The position numbers were made by a program, and so were the translations under genes. A model generated the notes under the pieces. The model was not told where the DNA came from and made no database searches. It saw nothing but the letters and a program-made list of their open reading frames with translations. Below are positions 7,714 through 15,833 of a stretch of 64,000 nt of DNA, one piece after another (the stretch's first letter is position 1; every line of letters begins with the position of its first letter). Source of the stretch: Sediminimonas sp. (GTDB lineage: Bacteria > Pseudomonadota > Alphaproteobacteria > Rhodobacterales > Rhodobacteraceae); NCBI RefSeq assembly GCF_024637375.1, contig NZ_JAGXFK010000036.1, positions 1 through 64,000 on the forward strand. The letters run 5' to 3'.

Positions 7714-9249
7714 TTAGCTGGCCTGGGCAACATCGGCGACGAGTTCTTCGTAGTACTCGCCGTTGCGATGCGCGCGGAAGGTGAGGTGCTCGAGCGGTGC
7801 GGGTGGCTCGATGTCGAAGTCGAGATAGAGCTTGCCGGCCTTGAGCTGGGCCTCGGTGTTGAGCTCGGGGTCGAGCCAGACGCGCCCGCCAAGGATCGCG
7901 CCGAGCGCCTTGAGATGGCGCAGGTAGGCATCGACACCGTCGCGGATGTCGTTGATCAGCTGCCCCGAGAAGGGGCGGTCCATGGCCCACAGGTGCGCCT
8001 GCTCGACGCTCTCGTAGATCATGTCCGCGGTGCGGCGCACGCTCAGGAAGGCCCAGAGCGGATCGGCCGTGGTCGAGCGGTTGCCCCAGAGGCGGTAGCC
8101 GTCCTTGCGCACGATCGTCGCCACCTCGTTCTCGTTGAGGATGTTCGCGCGCGAGTTCGGATCGGACAGGCCGAAGGACACGGCCCGGGCGGTGCCGGTG
8201 ATGCCGTTGATCAGCTTGTTCGAGGGCGACCACCAGAAGCCGTTGTCGGCGTCGGTGCGCGCGATCACGCCCGCCACCCGCGCCGAAACCGGGGCCACGA
8301 CCTCTTTGGCGGCCACCGTGTCGAACACCGTCACCCAGGGGTCGACGATATAGAGCCGATCGGAGCCGAACTCGCCGCGATACTCGATCGCCTCGGTGTC
8401 GGTGGTGTTCGGCCCGTCGGCGATGATGACCGCGCGCAGCCGCCCGGCGATGCCGATCATCTCGCTGACCACGCCGGTGTTCTGGGTGAAGCCCGGGGCG
8501 ATCAGGATGCGCGGCGAGACATGCACGATGCTCTCGGCCGCGGCGAGGGCTTGCAGGCCCTCGTAGTCGCCGGTCACGCCGTCGACGCCGCCGATGATGT
8601 TGGCCTGCGTCTCCGCGTCGTCGGCGCCCTCCTCGACCCGCACGACCACCACGACGGCACCGGCCTGGTCGAAGATCGCGTCGAGCGCGGCGGGCAGCGT
8701 GCCCAGGCCCTGGTCGGTCGCGTCGAGCTTGGCCGCCTCGCGCCGGCTGCCCGCGATGAGCACCGGCGTGTTGAGCGGAAAGGGCTCGGCGGCGCCATCC
8801 GCCAGCTTGGTTGCCGCCTTGGCGCGCACGACACCGGAGCCGTCGCTGGTGCCGGCATGTGCGACCGCCACCAGGGCAGCGGCATCGACATCGCCCTCGA
8901 TCGCCGTCTTGACGTCGGCCGCGGTCGAGGTGATCGCGCCTTCGAGGTCGGTCGCCAGCGCCACCGAGATGGCGTTGCCATCCACGGTCACCGCGATCGC
9001 GGCGCTGATCGTGCCGGGGTCGGTGAACGCGACGGAAATCAGGTTGCCGTCGAGGCCGGCGGTCTGGGCGGTGAAGGTGAGCGCGGTATCCAGCGCGGTC
9101 GAGCCCAGGGTCAGGGTTGCCGCTGTGGCGCCGGCGGCGTCGGGCGCGGTGCCCACCACCCCGATCACCGAGGAGCGGACGGTACGGATCGGGCGCAGGC
9201 CGTCGTCAATTTGAACGACCTCCACCCCGTGAAGAAACTGCTCAGACAT
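7714..9249 (-). CDS. Phage tail sheath protein (FI-like)
   Basis: This 511-residue protein is the contractile sheath subunit. It opens with FLHGVEVVQIDDGLRPIRTV and has the conserved C-terminal domain typical of P2 gpFI. Compared with P2 FI (about 396 residues) it carries an extra Ala/Thr-rich segment at residues about 35-150, which probably forms an outward-facing domain. It is preceded by a GGAGG ribosome-binding site. The DGR is inserted just upstream of it in the late operon. Confidence 0.92.
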   Translation of the reverse strand: MSEQFLHGVEVVQIDDGLRPIRTVRSSVIGVVGTAPDAAGATAATLTLGSTALDTALTFTAQTAGLDGNLISVAFTDPGTISAAIAVTVDGNAISVALATDLEGAITSTAADVKTAIEGDVDAAALVAVAHAGTSDGSGVVRAKAATKLADGAAEPFPLNTPVLIAGSRREAAKLDATDQGLGTLPAALDAIFDQAGAVVVVVRVEEGADDAETQANIIGGVDGVTGDYEGLQALAAAESIVHVSPRILIAPGFTQNTGVVSEMIGIAGRLRAVIIADGPNTTDTEAIEYRGEFGSDRLYIVDPWVTVFDTVAAKEVVAPVSARVAGVIARTDADNGFWWSPSNKLINGITGTARAVSFGLSDPNSRANILNENEVATIVRKDGYRLWGNRSTTADPLWAFLSVRRTADMIYESVEQAHLWAMDRPFSGQLINDIRDGVDAYLRHLKALGAILGGRVWLDPELNTEAQLKAGKLYLDFDIEPPAPLEHLTFRAHRNGEYYEELVADVAQAS

Positions 9250-9300
9250 TGAAGCCTCCTTTAAAGAGCGTGTTCAGGGTTCGTGAAATCAGGCGGGAGC

Positions 9301-10392
9301 TCATGCGCACTGCCTCCTTTCGGGCTCGTGGGGTGCCACCTCGCGTGGCGGCGGGACGAAGACCTGCCCGCTGACCACTCGGCGGCGCAGCGTGTAGGTC
9401 TGGGCATGGGCGGCATGGCCGACCCAGCTGGCGACGACGCGTTGCACGCGATCCATGTCGATCTGGCCCGCGTGATACTGTTGCGCCATGCGCTTCATCT
9501 TCTTGCGCATCCGGCCGACGCTGTCCCGGCGCAGAAGCCGGTGCGTGGGCCATATCCTGTAGCCGAGGAAATCCAGTGACCGACCGCCGGGGCGGACGGG
9601 AAAGACCTGCGTCTTGCCGTTGAGGCGCAGCGCCAGGTGCGCGTAAAGAAACCCGTCGATCTCGCGGCGCAGCTCATGCAGCCGGGCCTTGTCGGGATCC
9701 ACGACCGCGAAGTCATCCATGTAGCGCAGGTACCGCTGCACGCGCAGGTCGTTCTTCACGAAGCCGTCGAGCTCGTGGAGATAGATGTTGGCGAAAAGCT
9801 GCGAGGTCAGGCTGCCGATCGGGATGCCGCGCGGCAGCGGATCGCCGGGCTCGGCGGTGCTGTCGATGATGTCGTCGATCAGGCGCAACGTCGGTGCGCA
9901 GGCGATGCGGCGGCGCAGGAGGCGCTTGAGCGCATCGTGCGACACCGACGGGAAGTACTTGGCGATGTCGGCCTTGAGCACGTAGATGCAGCCCGCCTCG
10001 CGCTGGACGGCGCGCAGCATGGCCTGCACCCGGTCAGCGCCGGCATGGGCGCCCTTGCCGGGCCGGCAGGCATAGCTGTCATGGATGAAGCGGCGCTCCC
10101 AGATGGGCTCGATCACCTCGATCAGGGCGTGCTGGACGATCCGATCCTTCAGCGGCAGAGCCGAGATCGCACGTTCCTTGGGTTCGAACACCTTGAAGTT
10201 CCGGTAAGGTCCTGTGGTGTAGGTGCCCGCCAGCAGGCTTTCCTGCAGCGCGATCAGGTTGGGCTCGAGATCGCGCTCGAAGCGCAGTACGTCCGCCTGG
10301 GCGCGCCGGCCGCGGATCACGCGGCCCCAGGCGCGATGCAGCGCCTCGAAATCCGCGATCCGCTCGAAGAGGTTGTTGTAGGTGCAGGCCAT
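9301..10392 (-). CDS. DGR reverse transcriptase
   Basis: This 363-residue enzyme copies the template RNA into adenine-mutated cDNA for retrohoming. RT motifs are seen in order: catalytic Asp in LKADIAKYFPSV (about 139-150), GIPIGSLTSQLFANIYL (about 189-205), RYMDDFAV (about 223-230) and LDFLGY (about 273-278). The IG..TSQ form in place of the usual QG is the known hallmark of DGR reverse transcriptases. I chose ATG 10392, since GGAGG precedes it by seven bases; the longer frame to 10440 adds only template spacer. The order variable gene-avd-TR-RT is the classical DGR order. Confidence 0.96.
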   Translation of the reverse strand: MACTYNNLFERIADFEALHRAWGRVIRGRRAQADVLRFERDLEPNLIALQESLLAGTYTTGPYRNFKVFEPKERAISALPLKDRIVQHALIEVIEPIWERRFIHDSYACRPGKGAHAGADRVQAMLRAVQREAGCIYVLKADIAKYFPSVSHDALKRLLRRRIACAPTLRLIDDIIDSTAEPGDPLPRGIPIGSLTSQLFANIYLHELDGFVKNDLRVQRYLRYMDDFAVVDPDKARLHELRREIDGFLYAHLALRLNGKTQVFPVRPGGRSLDFLGYRIWPTHRLLRRDSVGRMRKKMKRMAQQYHAGQIDMDRVQRVVASWVGHAAHAQTYTLRRRVVSGQVFVPPPREVAPHEPERRQCA

Positions 10393-10559
10393 CACGCGGC
10401 CTCCGAGAGATTGGGGCGGCCGGCGCGAAGGGTCGCGCATGCGCTACTGTCCCGCCCCGGCCTGTTCATTTTTTCCGGCGCTTGGCCGAGGGATACGGGG
10501 CCTTTCGAGGGTGCGCTGGACGGCGCCCCGTGAGGCACCGCCTTCCGGCATTCCACGAG

Positions 10560-10676
10560 AGCGGGCCGGAACCCGATGTTCGAGTTCGCGTTCGAACGCG
10601 GGTTGTTCAGGTTGAGGGCGAACACGCCGGCATTCACGCCGTTGTTCCAGTTGCCCCCACGGATCGGCAGACGTTC
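10560..10676 (-). repeat. DGR template repeat (TR), 117 bp
   Basis: It is identical to VR1 (11117-11233) except at 14 positions, and to VR2 (37391-37491) over 101 bp except at 10 positions. All 24 differences are at adenines of the TR coding strand, which has 24 adenines in 117 bases. Read as codons it holds ten AAC/AAT Asn triplets, the usual DGR design for free variation. The GC-rich end CATCGGGTTCCGGCCCGCT is invariant in all copies and is the candidate IMH-like end. It overlaps the avd stop codon. Confidence 0.96.
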
Positions 10677-11031
10677 AAGCCACATTGCCCGCACCCCTTT
10701 GCTTGAGGCTCCGGAACCAGCCGCCCACCATGCGCCCGAGCTCGTCGAGGTGACGACTCCAGACCTCGTACTTGCGGAACGGCAGATACTGCAGCTCACG
10801 CGACAGCCGCACCTGGCTGCGCAGCAAGTCGAGATCCCCGTCGAGGTCCTGCATGGTGGTCTTCTTGTGGTAGCGGCGATTGCAGATGATGATCAGCCGC
10901 AGCACCCGCCACATGGTCTGGCGGATTTCCTGGCTCAGGACGTGACGCTCCGCCTTCGGGAACTGCCGCAGCGCGACATAGCCGTAGGCAATCATCTCTT
11001 CGCATTTGCGCCTGATCTTCAGATCATCCAC
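10675..11031 (-). CDS. avd: DGR accessory variability determinant (Avd)
   Basis: This 118-residue, basic, all-helical protein has conserved Arg/Lys-rich helices (MWRVLRLIIICNRRYHKK and VEVWSRHLDELGR-like). Family knowledge: Avd is a four-helix-bundle pentamer that binds the reverse transcriptase and template RNA. It sits between the VR1 gene and TR, as in Bordetella phage BPP-1, and its stop codon overlaps the TR boundary. The product length agrees with Avd (about 120 residues). Confidence 0.93.
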   Translation of the reverse strand: MDDLKIRRKCEEMIAYGYVALRQFPKAERHVLSQEIRQTMWRVLRLIIICNRRYHKKTTMQDLDGDLDLLRSQVRLSRELQYLPFRKYEVWSRHLDELGRMVGGWFRSLKQRGAGNVA

Positions 11032-11058
11032 TGGTTCGGGCCTTTTCCTTGGTGTTAT

Positions 11059-11082
11059 CCGGGCGGGTTTTCACCCGCCCGG
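11059..11082 (-). promoter_or_regulatory. Hairpin downstream of VR1 (10-bp stem, GAAA loop)
   Basis: On the coding strand CCGGGCGGGT pairs perfectly with ACCCGCCCGG around GAAA, beginning 22 nt after the VR1 gene stop. In BPP-1 a DNA hairpin/cruciform with a four-base loop just after the target IMH boosts retrohoming, and this has the same layout. It could also act in transcription, but no T-tract follows (GATAACACC). Confidence 0.85.
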
Positions 11083-11104
11083 GCAGATTTCAGGTGGGCG
11101 GATT

Positions 11105-12184
11105 TCAGATCGCGAAAGCGGGCCGGAACCCGATGCGCGAGTACGCGTACGAACGCGGGTAGTGCAGGACGAGGGCGAACACGCCGGCACCCACGCCGTC
11201 GCTCCAGTAGCCCCCACGGACCGGCAGACGTTCCCCCTCGTTGTTCATGTAGAAGCGCGCGCGCGTCATATCGACTGCATGCGGGAAGAGGCCCAGAACC
11301 TTGGCGATCTCGGGCACCGTTACGCCGGCCTCGGCCGTCAGGTCCTTGTACATCGCCTGCGCATAGTTCGAGCCGTCGGACTGGCTGGTGACGCTGGTGT
11401 TGAGGATCGGATCGCCGGCGCCGGCAGCGCCGGTCGCGTCCCATTTCAGCGTGTCGGTCGTGCCGGGCGCGACCAGCGAGCCGTCCTGGAGGATCGCCTG
11501 CCAGAGCGTGCTGGTGTCCGAGTGATCGGCGTCGGTGGCGGCGGCGTTGTTGTCGGCGATGATCTGAATTTCACCGCCCACCAGGCGCAAGCCCCGGACC
11601 CACTCATGGACATTGCCGGTGAGGTCGGCGATGCCGGCCGGGCTGTTGTCGTGATACCAGCTTGCCGGGCCCGACCCGGTAAGTGTCCGCGCCACGCCCG
11701 AGTTGTCGCCCGGATCGCCGCCATCCTGGCGCCGGCCGGTCTCGTAGGTCTGGTCGTAGTCGCGGCCGTAGTCGGTGTTGCCGCGCGGCATGAAGCCGTT
11801 CTTCCAGCACCAGAGTGCCACGGCCGACCATTCGGCATTCGTCATCATGTGCCAGCCCGGCCCCTTGTCGGCGCAGCGCTGGTCGGCCGTGTCGAAGTTG
11901 ATGCTCGTCGCCGGGTCCTGGCCGGGCAGGGACAGCGCGCGATCGTCGTGGATCGTCGCCTGGAACTTGCCGACCATGATCTCGGACTTCTGCGCGCCGT
12001 CGATCGTGAAGGCCGGATGCACGCCGGCGCCCAGTGCGGGGTCGATGTCCTCGATATTGAAGCGGGGCACGACGCACATGATCGAGGGGTAACCGCGATC
12101 GTCGTAGAGCACCGTGTTGACGCCGCCCGAGGCGGCCTCGACCGACTGCCGGAAAGCATCGGGGGCGGAAATGATGATGGACAT
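11105..12184 (-). CDS. DGR variable protein 1, C-type-lectin/FGE-like receptor-binding protein
   Basis: This 359-residue protein has a C-terminal domain of the formylglycine-generating-enzyme/C-type-lectin kind (GPGWHMMTNAEWSAVALWC at about 108-126; LTGNVHEWVRG at about 188-198). It ends in the variable region (residues about 318-356), RGGYWSDGVGAGVFAL...IGFRPAFAI. Compared with the TR translation eleven residues differ, all from Asn or Ile codons. Context after the fibre genes suggests the phage tip adhesin, like Mtd of BPP-1. N-terminal residues 1-70 probably attach it to the tail. Receptor unknown. Confidence 0.93.
   Translation of the reverse strand: MSIIISAPDAFRQSVEAASGGVNTVLYDDRGYPSIMCVVPRFNIEDIDPALGAGVHPAFTIDGAQKSEIMVGKFQATIHDDRALSLPGQDPATSINFDTADQRCADKGPGWHMMTNAEWSAVALWCWKNGFMPRGNTDYGRDYDQTYETGRRQDGGDPGDNSGVARTLTGSGPASWYHDNSPAGIADLTGNVHEWVRGLRLVGGEIQIIADNNAAATDADHSDTSTLWQAILQDGSLVAPGTTDTLKWDATGAAGAGDPILNTSVTSQSDGSNYAQAMYKDLTAEAGVTVPEIAKVLGLFPHAVDMTRARFYMNNEGERLPVRGGYWSDGVGAGVFALVLHYPRSYAYSRIGFRPAFAI
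11117..11233 (-). repeat. DGR variable repeat 1 (VR1), 117 bp
   Basis: It aligns without gaps to TR 10560-10676, with 14 substitutions at 14 of 24 TR adenines and none at the other 93 positions. Changes include A to T, G and C. It encodes residues about 318-356 of the adjacent protein. The invariant end CATCGGGTTCCGGCCCGCT lies next to the stop codon and the hairpin. Confidence 0.97.
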
Positions 12185-12190
12185 TGTGGT

Positions 12191-12541
12191 TTACTCCTCG
12201 GTTTCCGTGGGCAGGTCCGGCAGCCCGTAGAGCTGCAGCGTCACGGCCGCGAGATTGAGCGGCTGGGCGACACGGTCCTGGTAGGTGATGGTTTCGCCGT
12301 CGCTCTCCTCGGTGACTTCGCCCATCTCGTAGCGGCGCGGCGGGATGATGATCGTGGCGGCGTGCAGGTCGCCCTCGGGGTCGAGCCCGCCGGCGGCGTC
12401 GGCGCGCAGGCCGATCACGACCTCGGCGTCGCGCTCGCGCGCGGCCAGGTCGATGACCTGCGCCGGGGTGCCGATATGCAGCTCGGTGCCCTCAAGGTGG
12501 TGGTCGAGCACGCGGCCCTTCGTCATGTGTTGAACGTTCAT
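12191..12541 (-). CDS. Phage protein of unknown function, tail-fibre region
   Basis: This 116-residue protein begins MNVQHMTKGRVLDHHLEGTE. It is acidic and predicted mostly beta, with no membrane segment or signal peptide. It lies between the fibre gene and the variable protein with gaps of under 10 bp, so it is probably a fibre-associated linker or assembly factor. I do not recognise a family. Confidence 0.6.
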   Translation of the reverse strand: MNVQHMTKGRVLDHHLEGTELHIGTPAQVIDLAARERDAEVVIGLRADAAGGLDPEGDLHAATIIIPPRRYEMGEVTEESDGETITYQDRVAQPLNLAAVTLQLYGLPDLPTETEE

Positions 12542-12548
12542 TTAAGCC

Positions 12549-13466
12549 TCACTGGTAGCGGGGGTTGAGAAGGGTCCAGCGGATGCGGATGTTGTCGGCC
12601 GAGCCGCTGGCCTTGATCTTGAAGCCGTTGCGCGCCTTGTCGTAGGCAGTCAGCGCGCCGACCCCGGCAAGATTGGTCGCGCCCTCGACCTCCAGCTCGA
12701 CGCCGTAATCGGCCGCGGGCAGCGCCTCGGCGAAGGCGACGGAGACGAAGGGCGCAGCGTCGACCCACCATCCGCTTTGCGGGCGCACGACGCGCAGGTC
12801 GGTCAGCGTGACCGCCGACAGATCCCCGGCCGTGTCGTTCGCGGGCAGGTCGAGCCGGTAGAGCACCAGCCCGTCATCGGGCACCTGCTGGGCCACGCCG
12901 ACGCCGTAGCCGCCGGGGCCGTCATGCAGGAAGGCGTAGTAGGTCACCGCCTCGTCGGTCTCGTTGGTCGGCACCGAGACGTGGGTCGCCTCGTCTGCCA
13001 GCGTGATGGTCAGCCCGTCGATCCAGGCGCGCGACGATCCACTGCCCACAGTGCCGCTCTGCGACAAATCCAGCGCGCGGATCCCCGACTTGCTCAGCAC
13101 CATCCCCGAGATGACGTGCTTGTTCTTGAGCACCACCTCGCCCTGGGCGAGCACGCGGTTGCGGATCACGTCGATCTCGCGCGACAGGACGCCGGCCAGG
13201 CCGAGCGCCTCCTGCGTCGCGGCGATGATGGCCACCTGGTGCTCGGGCGCCAACGCCTGCAGCAGATCCAGCCGGGCGCCGAGCGACGCCTTGTCACCGC
13301 GTGCCTGCGCCACTTCGTCCGCGTACTGCTTGAGCCAGGCGGTCCGGTTGGCCAACTGTTTGGCCTGGACGTTATCAATCCCGTCCGGGCCGCCAACCAC
13401 CGGGTCGGTGGTTTCGATCTGGTAGATGCCGCTCGGCCAGGAGGCGTTTTCGGGTAGGTTCGCCAT
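12549..13466 (-). CDS. Phage tail fibre protein
   Basis: This 305-residue protein starts with the pattern of many tail fibres: W.SGIYQIETTDPVVGGPDGIDNVQAKQLANRTAWLK (here spread over residues 10-46). That segment is the collar seen in Mu and P2-like fibres. A helical linker (about 50-110) leads to a beta-rich distal half. The fibre attaches to the baseplate through tail protein I, encoded just upstream. The missing receptor tip could be supplied by the DGR variable protein 1. Confidence 0.75.
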   Translation of the reverse strand: MANLPENASWPSGIYQIETTDPVVGGPDGIDNVQAKQLANRTAWLKQYADEVAQARGDKASLGARLDLLQALAPEHQVAIIAATQEALGLAGVLSREIDVIRNRVLAQGEVVLKNKHVISGMVLSKSGIRALDLSQSGTVGSGSSRAWIDGLTITLADEATHVSVPTNETDEAVTYYAFLHDGPGGYGVGVAQQVPDDGLVLYRLDLPANDTAGDLSAVTLTDLRVVRPQSGWWVDAAPFVSVAFAEALPAADYGVELEVEGATNLAGVGALTAYDKARNGFKIKASGSADNIRIRWTLLNPRYQ

Positions 13467-13478
13467 GTTGTTTCCCCT

Positions 13479-13916
13479 CTAGAAGATGATGGTCCAGCTG
13501 CCGTCGAGACTGATGTCGTCGGCCTTCTCGATCGGTTGCCTGGTCTTGCGCGCAAACAGTGTGCCGTCGGCCGTGATCAGGCCGAACTCGCGGATCGCCA
13601 GCCCGTTGGCCTCGGTGGTCTCGAGGCGCCAGTCGAAGCGCACCTCGCCGGCAGCCGGGTAGGCAAAGCCGCTCACCGGCTTGGTGAAGGCGCCGGTCAG
13701 CCCGGTATCGCCGGGCGCCGGGCCGTCGCCATTGGTGCCCACGCCGATCTCGGCGATATCCTTGCCCGCGCCGTCGCCCGCGATCAGCGCCGCCAGACCC
13801 AAGCGGGCGGCCTCGAGGATCATGTTGGGCATGGCGATCCGCTCGATGATCACGCCGCGCCTGCGCACGGTGATGTCGAGCGCGCCCCTCACTGTCAGCT
13901 TGTCGGTTGCCTGCAT
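13479..13916 (-). CDS. Phage tail/baseplate-associated protein of unknown function
   Basis: This 145-residue protein starts at ATG 13916, preceded by GAGGGG four bases upstream; a GTG at 13928 overlapping the gpI stop is an alternative. It contains the segment AAALIAGDGAGKDIAEIGVGTNG-like and Trp-rich beta strands near the end (SLDGSWTIIF). Similar small proteins lie between tail protein I and fibres in Mu-like phages of alphaproteobacteria. The role is not known. Confidence 0.65.
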   Translation of the reverse strand: MQATDKLTVRGALDITVRRRGVIIERIAMPNMILEAARLGLAALIAGDGAGKDIAEIGVGTNGDGPAPGDTGLTGAFTKPVSGFAYPAAGEVRFDWRLETTEANGLAIREFGLITADGTLFARKTRQPIEKADDISLDGSWTIIF

Positions 13917-13924
13917 TGTGCCCC

Positions 13925-14938
13925 TCACATTGCCGTCATCGCGGTGGTCTCTGCCCCGCTGTGGTAGATGCCCGCCCAGTGGGACTGGCTTGCGTCGAAG
14001 CTCAGCGCGCCATCATGGAGCGCGCCCGCATGCCGGTGCCGGCCGTCATGCAGCCGGTGGCGCGTGAGCCGGATCGGCATCGCCATGTCGGCCGCCGGCG
14101 GCTGGCCTGCGCCATGCGTGATCCCCGAGTGCCGGAACCGGCCGTCATGCCTGGGCGCGATCTCCATCCGGTCGGACTGGCCGAGGTCGATCCCGATCCG
14201 GGTCCGCGCGCGCACGGCGTCGTGGCGCCCCTCGATGTCGGTCCAGCCGGCATAGGCCACGGCCCCGCCGTGATCCTGCGCCCCGTCATGCGCCAGTCGC
14301 ACCGCGTCGTCGTGCTGCGTCGCGCCATCATGGCGCCGCCCCCAGGGCAGGACGTCGGACGCGGTATGCGCGACTTCAGTCTCGGCGCTCTCGGCCAGCT
14401 CGGCGGTGTCGGCCACGCCCACCCGGAAGGCGAGATCGGCGAGGTGCGAGCGCACGGGCTTGACCCGCCCGACCGCGTCGATGACACGGGCCACACCCTC
14501 GTCGCTCAGCCCGCGCCACTCGCCCAGGTCGAGCAGGAGCGTGAACATGGCCCAGCGGGTGCCGCCGCCATGGGTCTCGGCGCCAGCGTGGGTTTCAGTG
14601 CCGTCGTAGCGCGCGATCGGCAGTCCCTCGTCGATCTCGACATCCGCGAACCCGATCGCCTCCAGCGCATCGCGCAGCGCGGCCGGCGTGCCCTTGCGGC
14701 GATGCACGGCCACCGAGCGGCGCAGCGTCTGGCGCTTGACCGCCTCGGGCCAGTCGGTCTCCCAGTTGTCGACCGAGAGCGCCCAGGCAAGCCAGGGAAG
14801 ATGCGCGGCCGGGCAGGTGTCGGGGTTCCACAGGTGGCGCACCGGCACAGCCATCTCGTCGAGCCGCAGCCCGGTGCGCTCGACGCCGCGCTCTGCGTCG
14901 GTGGCGCTGGGTGGCAGAAGAGCGGCAAACTCAGACAT
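13925..14938 (-). CDS. Phage tail protein I with long His/Asp/Gly-repeat C-terminus
   Basis: This 337-residue protein has residues 1-175 of P2 gpI type (LRLDEMAVPVRHLWNPDTCP; HLPWLAWALSVDNW), which links fibre to baseplate. P2 gpI is about 176 residues. The remaining 160 residues are degenerate repeats around (R)HDG, HSG and HAG, rich in His, predicted as a repetitive beta stalk. This is a fusion or extension relative to P2. It overlaps the end of the gpJ gene and precedes the fibre genes. Confidence 0.85.
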   Translation of the reverse strand: MSEFAALLPPSATDAERGVERTGLRLDEMAVPVRHLWNPDTCPAAHLPWLAWALSVDNWETDWPEAVKRQTLRRSVAVHRRKGTPAALRDALEAIGFADVEIDEGLPIARYDGTETHAGAETHGGGTRWAMFTLLLDLGEWRGLSDEGVARVIDAVGRVKPVRSHLADLAFRVGVADTAELAESAETEVAHTASDVLPWGRRHDGATQHDDAVRLAHDGAQDHGGAVAYAGWTDIEGRHDAVRARTRIGIDLGQSDRMEIAPRHDGRFRHSGITHGAGQPPAADMAMPIRLTRHRLHDGRHRHAGALHDGALSFDASQSHWAGIYHSGAETTAMTAM

Positions 14939-15833
14939 CGCGCCCCCCCACGCTTACGGAGATCGCGCCGCAATGGGCGGCCTGGGTGTCATCGACCACG
15001 ATGTCGGCCGCGGGCTGGATCAACTCGACGCGCTGGACGCCCTCGACATGCAACGCGGCAAAGAGACCCGAGCGCGTGATGTCGTGGCCGATCCGGTGAT
15101 GACGCGCAGCAAAGGTCTCGGCCGAGGCGCGCGCGGTGGTGGCGACCACATCGGCGTCGGGGCCATGATAGAGCGTGAGCTCGGCCTCGATCGTGTAGTC
15201 GACCACCGCCGCGCTGGACACGGTGACATGATCGGTCAGCGGGCGCACATCCTCGGCCCCGACGGCCGCCTCGACCGCGTCCACCAGGTCCTGCGGCGCG
15301 GTGCCGTCGCCCGTCGATGCGAGCACGGTGACCAGCACCTCGCCGGCGCCGGGCGAAATCACGCTGGCGTCGCGGACGCGCTCGTCGGCCGCGCGAGCGT
15401 GGAAGAGATAAGCACCCTCGGGCCCGGCCACACTCTGTGCCTCGAGCGACAGCTGCACGCGCTGGCGCAGCGCGTCGTCGGTCTCCATCACCGCCGCGAT
15501 GGGCGGGACGGCCTCCGGATCACCGGGCGAAATCGTGAGCCGCTCGACACCGAAGAGCGCCGCGAGGTTGTCGAGGTCCGAGCTCGTGGCGCGCGCCAGC
15601 ATCACCGCCTCGGCCGCGTCATTGACGCGCTGGCGCAGCAGCAGCTCGCGATAGGCGAATGCCTCGATCAGCTTGACCGCCGGCTCGCTTTCCAGCGCCA
15701 GCACGTCGGCGAGCTCCGGCGCGGCCGCCTCGACGTCCGCCTTGATGGCCGCGACGATCGCCTCGTAGTCGAGGGTCTCGACGACATCGGGGGGCGTGAG
15801 CGCCGACAGGTCGATCTGGACGAAGCGGCTCAC
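14931..15833 (-). CDS. Baseplate assembly protein J
   Basis: This 300-residue protein resembles P2 gpJ, a wedge component of the baseplate. Conserved text includes PPDVVETLDYEAIVAAIKAD near the N-terminus and LLRQRVNDAAEAVMLARATS. I chose GTG at 15833, since GGGAGG lies six bases upstream and it overlaps the gpW stop; the longer in-frame extension is a shadow of gpW. J and W interact in P2 baseplates. Confidence 0.88.
   Translation of the reverse strand: MSRFVQIDLSALTPPDVVETLDYEAIVAAIKADVEAAAPELADVLALESEPAVKLIEAFAYRELLLRQRVNDAAEAVMLARATSSDLDNLAALFGVERLTISPGDPEAVPPIAAVMETDDALRQRVQLSLEAQSVAGPEGAYLFHARAADERVRDASVISPGAGEVLVTVLASTGDGTAPQDLVDAVEAAVGAEDVRPLTDHVTVSSAAVVDYTIEAELTLYHGPDADVVATTARASAETFAARHHRIGHDITRSGLFAALHVEGVQRVELIQPAADIVVDDTQAAHCGAISVSVGGRDV

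Noticed and set aside
6598..9252. A very long plus-strand open frame (884 codons)
   Set aside because: It is antisense to sheath, tube and chaperone genes with strong family matches. High GC content makes long antisense frames common here.
9301..10392. Group II intron or retron as source of the reverse transcriptase
   Set aside because: No intron RNA domains or maturase part, and no msr/msd structure were seen. The SQ motif, Avd and TR/VR pairs fit only a DGR.
10392..10799. A minus-strand open frame that would translate the TR as part of a 135-residue protein
   Set aside because: The frame covers antisense-like avd text and spacer. In DGRs the TR works as RNA template. No ribosome-binding site or family was seen.
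12549..13466. A third DGR variable repeat at the end of the tail-fibre gene
   Set aside because: Its C-terminus (IRIRWTLLNPRYQ) has no similarity to TR. The IGFRPA end occurs only in the two VR genes and TR.
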